A DNA stretch of 6,785 bases from Acidobacteriota bacterium (GTDB taxonomy: Bacteria; Acidobacteriota; Terriglobia; Acidiferrales; 2-02-FULL-67-57): NCBI GenBank assembly GCA_016189965.1, contig JACPRL010000054.1, positions 1 to 6,785 of the forward strand. Direction: 5' to 3'. Made by a program: the position numbers and the translations under genes. Below the pieces are notes generated by a model that was given only the letters and a program-made list of their open reading frames with translations, did not search any database and was not told the origin of the DNA. Below are positions 1-4,588 of this stretch, one piece after another. Each line of letters begins with the position of its first letter. Positions within the stretch are counted from its first letter, which is position 1.

Positions 1-651
1 CGGCAGGTGTGGGAGGCGTTGATGAGGCTGGGAAAGGAGTTTGCCCCGCAGCGGGCGCTCGTCTACGTTGATCACCTGATTGCTCGGGGCGAACTGCCCG
101 AGGCGAAGCAAGTGTGGGACGACCTGGTTCGCCTGCGCGTCATTCCGCCGCCGGCGGGCCGCGAGGAACTGCTCTACAACCCCGACCTGCGAGCGCCGAT
201 TCTGAACGGTGGGTTTGACTGGCGAGTGCCGCGGCACCCGCAGGTGAGCGTCACGCTGGGGCCGGGCCGCGCCGCGCCAGCCCTGGTCATTCGGTTTACC
301 GGCGAAGACAACGTCCACTTCCAACATTTCTTCCAATACGTCCTGGTGTCACCCAACACGCGGTATCGTTTCGCGGCCTGGATGAGCACCGAGGGAATTT
401 CGAGCGACAGTGGGCCGCGGTTGGAGGTGATTCAGGTGGACGACCGCCAGCAACCGCCCGCCTACTCGCCCCAGCTCGTGGGGACGAACGACTGGCGCCC
501 GCTGGAGGTGGAGTTCACCACCAGCCCCCGCACGCGCCTGCTGCGCGTGGCTGTCGTGCGCCCGCCGGGCCGGCGCGGCCGGAGCCCCATCCGCGGCACG
601 GTGCAAGCGGCCGAGTTCAGCCTGCGGCCCGTGGAGACGCCGGCGCGATGA
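1..651 (+). CDS. TPR / beta-sandwich domain protein, C-terminal part (5' end outside window)
   Basis: The frame is open from the first base, so the true start lies upstream; the GTG at position 7 is most likely internal. The 216 visible residues have two parts. Residues 1 to about 48 are helical and TPR-like (RALVYVDHLIARGELPEAKQ, then VWDDLVRL). Residues about 66-210 form a beta-rich domain with the landmark NGGFDWR at 69-75, followed by strands such as YRFAAWMSTEG and LLRVAVVRPPG. The second part resembles the jelly-roll, carbohydrate-binding-like domain I recall at the end of TPR proteins beside O-antigen ligases in Acidobacteria. That resemblance is from memory, and no binding residues can be assigned. 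Its stop overlaps the ATG of the downstream ligase-family gene (ATGA), which implies one transcript and coupled translation. A role in exporting or assembling a surface polysaccharide is inferred from this context. No membrane segment is visible in this part; the N-terminus, where a signal peptide or anchor would be, is missing. Confidence 0.8.
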   Translation, partial: RQVWEALMRLGKEFAPQRALVYVDHLIARGELPEAKQVWDDLVRLRVIPPPAGREELLYNPDLRAPILNGGFDWRVPRHPQVSVTLGPGRAAPALVIRFTGEDNVHFQHFFQYVLVSPNTRYRFAAWMSTEGISSDSGPRLEVIQVDDRQQPPAYSPQLVGTNDWRPLEVEFTTSPRTRLLRVAVVRPPGRRGRSPIRGTVQAAEFSLRPVETPAR

Positions 652-1982
652 GGCAACCGATCGCGGCGGGGCTGGCGCAGCGGCTCGAGCAGGCGCTCGT
701 GCCTAGCGCCCTGCTGGTGCTGGTGTTCGCCACGCTGACGCTCGGGGCCACGCCGACCTGGGCGCGGATGGCGACGCAACTGGCGGTCCTGGCGCTGCTC
801 GCCCTCTGGCTGGTCGCCGAGGTGCTGCGCGGCGAGTTGAACCTTCGCCTGCCGGCGCTCTTCTACCCGCTGCTGGCGATTTTTCTCTTTGCCTGCCTGC
901 AAGCCTTCGCGCCGCTTTCGGTCTATCCGCCGGCGACCCGGCAGGAAGTCTGGCAGCTCGTGGCGGTGGGCGGCTTCTTCCTTCTTCTCCACCACCACCT
1001 GGCGCCGGCGATGCGGCTGGAGCGGTTCACGACCGCGCTGCTGGTGTTCGCCTTCGCACTGGCCGTCTTCGCCATCCTGCAGAAGCTGAGCTTCAACGGA
1101 AAGTTCTACTGGTTCTGGGAGCCGCCGATGCAGGGCAACCCCTTCGGGCCGTTCATCAACCGTAACCACTACGCCGCCTGGGTGCTGATGCTGGTGCCGC
1201 TGGCCTGGGTGCAGTTGGCGCGGCGGCGGCAAGGGCGGGAGCAGCGGCTCTTCTGGGGTTTGGTGGTGTTGACACTCGGCATCTCCATCCTGTTTTCGCT
1301 CTCCCGCGCCGGCAGCCTCCTCTTCGTATTGTCGTTTCCGCTCTATTGGTTTCTGAACCGCGGCCAGGCGCGGGCGCGGGGCCGCTGGCCGGCGCTGGGT
1401 CTGGCGGTGGTGCTGCTGGCCGGGCTGGGCACGCTGGCGCTCGATACGGGCGGGTTGCTGGAGCGCTGGGAAAGCGTGCTCGGCTTGCTCGGCCAGCCGG
1501 AGGAGGTGCAAGACTACAGGCTCACGATGTGGCGGGATAGCTGGCGGATGTTCCTCGATTATCCGTGGCTGGGATCGGGACTGGAAACCTTCGGCGTGCT
1601 GTCGGACTCCTATCGCAGCGTCTACACCGACCGGCAGTGGCTGCAGGCGCACAACGACTACCTGCAGTGGCTCGCGGAGACGGGCTTGGTCGGAGCGGTG
1701 CTGGCGGCCTGGTTTCTGGCCACGCTGCTGCGGACGGCGGCGCAGAAGATGCGCCTGGCCGAAGAAAGCCAGACGCGGCAACGGGTGGTGGGGGCACTGG
1801 CCGGCTGCCTGCTGGTGCTGCTGCACAGTCTGGTGGATTTTCCCTTGCGCATCCCCGCCAATGCGTTGCTCTTTGCCGCGCTGTGGGCAGTCATCACAGC
1901 GCCTGTAACGGGCACGTTGCACAACGCCCAGCAACGAGAAGCCGGCGAGCCGGTGGGGCACGCCGAGTTTCGCGTGAGTTGA
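648..1982 (+). CDS. O-antigen ligase / polysaccharide polymerase family membrane protein (Wzy_C)
   Basis: A 444-residue protein with about 12 hydrophobic segments (roughly 20-36, 42-60, 70-88, 102-117, 126-145, 172-190, 200-216, 220-236, 247-265, 343-361, 379-397, 400-418). Family signatures are clear: GPFINRNHYAAW at 167-178, SLSRAG at 217-222, RLTMWRDSW at 291-299, YPWLGSGLETF at 305-315, AHNDYLQWLAETGLVG at 334-349 and HSLVDFPLRIPANALLFA at 393-410. The long hydrophilic loop at about 267-342 carries R291 and H335. In the WaaL/Wzy superfamily, arginine and histidine residues in such periplasmic loops are essential for glycan transfer from a lipid-linked donor. Members either ligate O-antigen to lipid A-core, polymerise repeat units, or glycosylate proteins; the sequence alone does not decide which. 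The start ATG overlaps the upstream stop as ATGA and no strong ribosome binding site precedes it, which fits translational coupling. The length is normal for the family. The hydrophilic tail after residue 421 is unremarkable. Confidence 0.88.
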   Translation: MRQPIAAGLAQRLEQALVPSALLVLVFATLTLGATPTWARMATQLAVLALLALWLVAEVLRGELNLRLPALFYPLLAIFLFACLQAFAPLSVYPPATRQEVWQLVAVGGFFLLLHHHLAPAMRLERFTTALLVFAFALAVFAILQKLSFNGKFYWFWEPPMQGNPFGPFINRNHYAAWVLMLVPLAWVQLARRRQGREQRLFWGLVVLTLGISILFSLSRAGSLLFVLSFPLYWFLNRGQARARGRWPALGLAVVLLAGLGTLALDTGGLLERWESVLGLLGQPEEVQDYRLTMWRDSWRMFLDYPWLGSGLETFGVLSDSYRSVYTDRQWLQAHNDYLQWLAETGLVGAVLAAWFLATLLRTAAQKMRLAEESQTRQRVVGALAGCLLVLLHSLVDFPLRIPANALLFAALWAVITAPVTGTLHNAQQREAGEPVGHAEFRVS

Positions 1983-1987
1983 GCCGC

Positions 1988-2016
1988 TTGGCGAGGCGCA
2001 CCCCGGCCCCTATAAT
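1988..2016 (+). promoter_or_regulatory. Sigma-70-type promoter for the 84-residue protein gene
   Basis: TTGGCG at 1988-1993 (four of six matches to the -35 consensus) is separated by exactly 17 bases from a perfect TATAAT at 2011-2016. It lies just after the stop of the ligase-family gene and about 50 bases before the next start codon, in otherwise very GC-rich DNA where a chance TATAAT is unlikely. Transcription would begin near 2022-2025, giving a leader of about 45 bases. The assignment comes from sequence match only. Confidence 0.6.
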
Positions 2017-2056
2017 GGGCGCGTTGGTATCGGCCCCTTTCTTGCCCGGCGGAATG

Positions 2057-2063
2057 AAGGAGG
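2057..2063 (+). promoter_or_regulatory. Strong Shine-Dalgarno that sets the GTG start at 2068
   Basis: AAGGAGG is a full match to the anti-Shine-Dalgarno core and ends four bases before the GTG at 2068. It is the strongest ribosome binding site in the window and decides this GTG start over the internal ATG at 2122. Combined with the consensus promoter upstream, it suggests a well-expressed gene. Confidence 0.75.
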
Positions 2064-2067
2064 TTCT

Positions 2068-2322
2068 GTGGCGCGCAAAACCCGCATCAACATCGGCGAC
2101 CGCACCATCGAAGCCGAGGATATGGAGTTCCAGGCCCAGCGCGAGGACTGGAGCGAGTATCAGGTCGAGGATGGCTACACGGTGCGCATCAAGCTGGTGG
2201 TGTCGAGCATCCTGAAGACGGCCGAGCGCGACCCGCAGGGGAACCCGGTCTACATCGTGCAGTCGACCAACATCGTCAAAGTGCTCCCGCCGGAAACCTT
2301 CTCCCGCAGCGAGGTGCAGTAA
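2068..2322 (+). CDS. Conserved hypothetical protein, 84 residues
   Basis: The protein begins MARKTRINIGDRTIEAEDMEF and ends at TAA 2320-2322. It is soluble, acidic in the first half and predicted to be beta-rich: alternating strands such as TRINIGDRTIEAE, YTVRIKLVVSSILK and NPVYIVQSTNIVKVL. No signal peptide, membrane segment, cysteine or recognisable catalytic motif is present. I recall similar short proteins of the pattern (I-x-IGDRT-x-EAE ... G-x-x-x-x-x-KLVVS ... D-x-x-GNPVY-x-V-x-S-x-N-V) as unnamed conserved hypotheticals in Acidobacteria, but I cannot name a domain or function. It has its own apparent promoter and a very strong ribosome binding site, so it is probably transcribed independently of the polysaccharide genes and at a good level. 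The reductase gene starts 38 bases downstream on the same strand and may be co-transcribed. Confidence 0.8.
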   Translation: MARKTRINIGDRTIEAEDMEFQAQREDWSEYQVEDGYTVRIKLVVSSILKTAERDPQGNPVYIVQSTNIVKVLPPETFSRSEVQ

Positions 2323-2360
2323 GCGCCGCGGCTCGCTTTTTCTATCCTCGTTGAGTCGAA

Positions 2361-3272
2361 ATGGGCGAACTGGTTGCTGTCACCGGGGCGTTCAGCTACA
2401 CAGGCAGCTACATTGCGCAGCGGCTGCTGGCCGCCGGCCACCAGGTGCGCACCCTCACCGGCCACCCCGAGCGAGCCGACCGCTTGAGCGGGCGCGTCAG
2501 CGTTTTCCCCTACAACTTTGAGAAGCCCGACGAGCTGCGGCGGAGCCTGGCGGGCGTCGCCACGCTCTATAACACCTATTGGGTGCGCTTCCCGCGCGGG
2601 GCGCTGACGTTCGAGACGGCGGTCGAGAACAACCGGGCGCTGTTTCGTGCCGCGGCCGAAGCGGGCGTGCGCCGCGTGGTGCACATCAGCGTCTCAAACG
2701 CCGACGAGAGCTCGCCGCTGCCGTACTTCGCGGGCAAGGGAAAGGTCGAGGCGGCGCTGCGCGCCTCCGGGCTTTCCTATGCCATCCTCCGGCCCACGCT
2801 CGTCTTCGGGCGCGAGGACATCCTGCTCAACAACATCACTTGGCTGCTGCGGCGCTTCCCGGTGTTCGCCGTGCCGGGCGACGGCTGCTATCGGCTGCAG
2901 CCAGTCTATGTGGACGAGGTGGCCGCACTGGCCGTGGAAGCCGGCGGCCGAACCGACAACGTAGTTTTCGATGCCGTGGGGCCGGAGACCTTCACCTACA
3001 ACGAGCTGCTGCGATTGATCGCGGAGAAAATCGGGTGCCGGATGCGGCTGCTGCACCTGCCACCCACCGTGGTTCGGTCTTGTGCCGGCGTTTTGGGGCT
3101 GTTGGTGAGGGACGTCCTGTTGACCCGAGAAGAAATCGCCGGATTGATGGCGAATCTGCTGGTGTCGCAGGAGCCTCCCACGGCCGAGACGCGCCTCAGC
3201 CACTGGCTGGAGGAGAACGCCGCCAGCCTCGGACGACGCTACGCCTCCGAACTGAGCCGGCATTTCCGTTGA
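2361..3272 (+). CDS. Atypical short-chain dehydrogenase/reductase (NAD(P)-binding, NmrA/NDUFA9-like)
   Basis: This 303-residue protein has an N-terminal Rossmann fold beginning right after the start: VAVTGAFSYTGSYIA at 5-19, in place of the more usual TGGTGFVG pattern. Next come a strand and helix at 25-40, an NNRALFRAAAEAGVRRVVHISVS stretch at 90-112, and Y122-x-x-x-K126 (YFAGK) at the usual active-site position. AILRPTLVFG at 141-150 and VPGDGCYRLQPVYVDEVAAL at 171-190 are typical of atypical SDRs that resemble NmrA and the complex I subunit NDUFA9. The C-terminal part (about 205-303) is the variable substrate or partner region and does not reveal a substrate. Oxidoreductase activity is plausible because Y and K are retained, but related proteins can be purely regulatory or structural. 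The ATG places the Rossmann strand immediately at the N-terminus, which supports this start, although only a weak ribosome binding site is visible. The gene is convergent with the exonuclease gene, 56 bases apart. Confidence 0.85.
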   Translation: MGELVAVTGAFSYTGSYIAQRLLAAGHQVRTLTGHPERADRLSGRVSVFPYNFEKPDELRRSLAGVATLYNTYWVRFPRGALTFETAVENNRALFRAAAEAGVRRVVHISVSNADESSPLPYFAGKGKVEAALRASGLSYAILRPTLVFGREDILLNNITWLLRRFPVFAVPGDGCYRLQPVYVDEVAALAVEAGGRTDNVVFDAVGPETFTYNELLRLIAEKIGCRMRLLHLPPTVVRSCAGVLGLLVRDVLLTREEIAGLMANLLVSQEPPTAETRLSHWLEENAASLGRRYASELSRHFR

Positions 3273-3277
3273 GTTGC

Positions 3278-3294
3278 GGGGCGCTGCGCGCCCC
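3278..3294. terminator. GC-rich perfect hairpin between convergent genes (possible bidirectional terminator)
   Basis: GGGGCGC at 3278-3284 and GCGCCCC at 3288-3294 pair perfectly around the loop TGC. It begins six bases after the stop of the reductase gene and 34 bases beyond the stop of the convergent exonuclease gene. No T-run follows on either strand, so a classical intrinsic terminator is not proven. Position and stem strength are the only support. Confidence 0.4.
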
Positions 3295-3295
3295 T

Positions 3296-3315
3296 GGCAG
3301 ACAAGAATGTCTGCC
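3296..3315. repeat. Perfect 8-bp inverted repeat, REP-like hairpin
   Basis: GGCAGACA at 3296-3303 and TGTCTGCC at 3308-3315 pair perfectly around the four-base loop AGAA. It abuts the GC hairpin at 3278-3294 with a single base between them, so the two form a tandem hairpin. The motif with its flank CTACC resembles a dispersed palindromic element that I recall from intergenic regions of environmental high-GC bacteria, but only one copy is in this window. It may also help terminate transcripts from the minus-strand operon, whose stop is at 3329-3331. Confidence 0.55.
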
Positions 3316-3328
3316 CTACCACAAACGG

Positions 3329-4588
3329 CTAGGTGGGGAGAGGGAGGGAGAGCGGGACGGTTTTGCGGGCGAGGCGGGCCAGCCGGTGGGAGAAGCGTTC
3401 GAGGAGCCGCCGCTGGCGCGCCTGCGCTTCCGGTTCGAAGGCGGCGCGGGTGCGAAGCGCGGCGAGAGCGCGGCGGCTGACCTCGGCAGCGCGTCCCGGC
3501 TCGCCCAGCCGGTGCTCATAGCAAATCGCCAGCTCTTCGCTCGCTTCCAGCGTTTCCCGCTCGCCGTGTCCGTTGTCTTCCACGAGTTTGCTCCAGAGGC
3601 GGATGGCGCGCGAGAAGTCGCGCTGGCGCTTGTAGAGCCACGCGAGCCGTAGGGCAGCAGCCGGGACGTATTCGCGCGGCAGGCCGGCGGCGAGGGCGCG
3701 CTCGTAGAGGCGCCGAGCGCGGTCAGTTTCCCCGGCGCGCTCGAAGAGGCGCGCCAGGCCGAGCCATTCGAGCGGCTCGCAGGTCGCCTCTTCCGGCGCG
3801 GCCAGGAGTTCGAGCAGGTGAGCGGTGAGCGCGGCCAGGGTGAGCAGGTCGTCGGCATTGTGGCGGAAGACGGCTTCGAGAGAGCGGGCGTCGCTGCCGC
3901 GCAGGTAGTCGAAGTAGAGCTGGGGGATGAGCTCGCCCGGCACATCGTCTGCGCGCTCGTAGCCGAGCACGGAGCGCTCCAGCTCGGTGAGGCGCGCCGA
4001 GCCCCAGCGCGCTTTCCAAACGCGGCGGGCGGGATAGAGGAGGTCAAAGTGGGGGAGGGAATCGAGCGGCGAGGCCATCCGAGCTAGGCGCAATCGGGTG
4101 TCGAGGATGGCAGCGTCGAAAAGCTTACCGTTGTAGGTGACGAGGAAGACCGCCTGCTCCAACAGCGGCAGCAGTTCGGCCAGCAGAGCGCGCTCGGCGG
4201 CCAGGTCGGCGAGGAAAAACTGGCGGATGGAAAAACCCTCGGGCACGAGTTCGCCTAGGCCGATGAGAAAGGCATAGGTGCCGGTGCCGCCGGCCAGGCT
4301 GGTGGTTTCGAGGTCGAGGTAGAGCCAGGAGGAGGGCGGAGGAATTTCAAATCTCAAATTTGAGATTTGAGATTGCAGAGTGCCGAGCGCGCAGGCACCG
4401 GCGGGAAGCCGGGACAGGCAGCGGCGAGCCTCGAGGGGAAAGACGCGTTGACGGAGTAAGGGGATCTGAGACTTGAGATTTGAAATTTGAGATTTCGGGA
4501 TGGGCGGGCGGCGCAGGGTGGAGAGCGTGGCCAGACGTTGCTCGAGATTTGAGCTTTGAGCTCTCAAATTTGAGATTTGAGATTGCAC
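3329..4588 (-). CDS. mrfB: MrfB/YprB-like DEDD exonuclease with C-terminal TPRs
   Basis: A 419-residue protein read from GTG 4586-4588 to TAG 3329-3331. The RNase H-like 3'-5' exonuclease core spans about 87-262. Motif I is LYLDLETT (D92, E94), motif II is TYNGKLFDAAIL (D158), and motif III is FRHNADDLLTL (H243 with D246/D247). The stretch LLYPARRVWKARWGSARL at 183-200 is typical of the YprB group. Residues about 273-380 contain three TPR-like helical pairs (LEWLGLARLFERAGETDRAR; AALRLAWLYKRQRDFSRAIR; EELAICYEHRLGEPGRAAEV). In B. subtilis MrfB is a metal-dependent DNA exonuclease that acts with the helicase MrfA in mitomycin C repair, and here it directly follows and overlaps the mrfA-type gene. 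Residues 1-82 are odd: QSQISNLR, KSQISNLKSQI and QSQISNLRFEI are translations of three copies of an AT-rich repeat. The start is uncertain. An in-frame stop lies at 4628-4630, GTG 4588 is the first standard start after it, and no clear ribosome binding site is seen. All catalytic residues are intact, so the gene is probably functional. Confidence 0.85.
   Translation of the reverse strand: MQSQISNLRAQSSNLEQRLATLSTLRRPPIPKSQISNLKSQIPLLRQRVFPLEARRCLSRLPAGACALGTLQSQISNLRFEIPPPSSWLYLDLETTSLAGGTGTYAFLIGLGELVPEGFSIRQFFLADLAAERALLAELLPLLEQAVFLVTYNGKLFDAAILDTRLRLARMASPLDSLPHFDLLYPARRVWKARWGSARLTELERSVLGYERADDVPGELIPQLYFDYLRGSDARSLEAVFRHNADDLLTLAALTAHLLELLAAPEEATCEPLEWLGLARLFERAGETDRARRLYERALAAGLPREYVPAAALRLAWLYKRQRDFSRAIRLWSKLVEDNGHGERETLEASEELAICYEHRLGEPGRAAEVSRRALAALRTRAAFEPEAQARQRRLLERFSHRLARLARKTVPLSLPLPT
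4343..4377. repeat. AT-rich palindromic repeat, copy C, translated inside mrfB
   Basis: Positions 4347-4370 form a perfect 24-base palindrome centred at 4358/4359, containing CTCAAATTTGAG. Positions 4352-4377 are identical over 26 bases to 4562-4587 in copy A, exactly 210 bases away. It is AT-rich in GC-rich surroundings. On the minus strand it is read in frame as QSQISNLRFEI (mrfB residues 72-82), ending about ten residues before catalytic D92. Confidence 0.85.
4463..4496. repeat. AT-rich repeat, copy B (diverged), translated inside mrfB
   Basis: This copy is made of the same GAGATTTGA / AAATTTGAGATTT words as copies A and C, but it is diverged and lacks the exact CTCAAATTTGAG palindrome. 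On the minus strand it is read in frame as KSQISNLKSQI, mrfB residues 32-42. Confidence 0.75.
4544..4587. repeat. AT-rich palindromic repeat, copy A, spanning the mrfA stop and mrfB start
   Basis: Positions 4562-4575 are a perfect 14-base palindrome, and 4555-4560 with 4563-4568 (TTTGAG / CTCAAA) form an overlapping second inverted repeat. Positions 4562-4587 match copy C exactly. The mrfA stop (4564-4566) lies inside it, and the proposed mrfB GTG (4586-4588) sits at its edge. The same bases encode CNLKSQI-stop in the mrfA frame and QSQISNLR in the mrfB frame. Confidence 0.85.

Noticed and set aside
462..1961. Long minus-strand open frame (499 residues) opposite the ligase-family gene
   Set aside because: Its translation is a low-complexity run of Q, R, H, P and E typical of antisense reading of GC-rich DNA. 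The plus strand has clear family motifs throughout the ligase-family gene.
2321..2341. Possible terminator after the 84-residue protein gene (AAGCG / CGCTT followed by Ts)
   Set aside because: The stem has only five pairs with an eight-base loop, and the reductase gene begins 20 bases later on the same strand. It is too weak to call.
4343..4587. Possible CRISPR-like array from the three AT-rich repeats
   Set aside because: The copies are unequal in length and sequence, the gaps are about 85 and 47 bases, the units lie inside coding sequence, and no cas gene is nearby.
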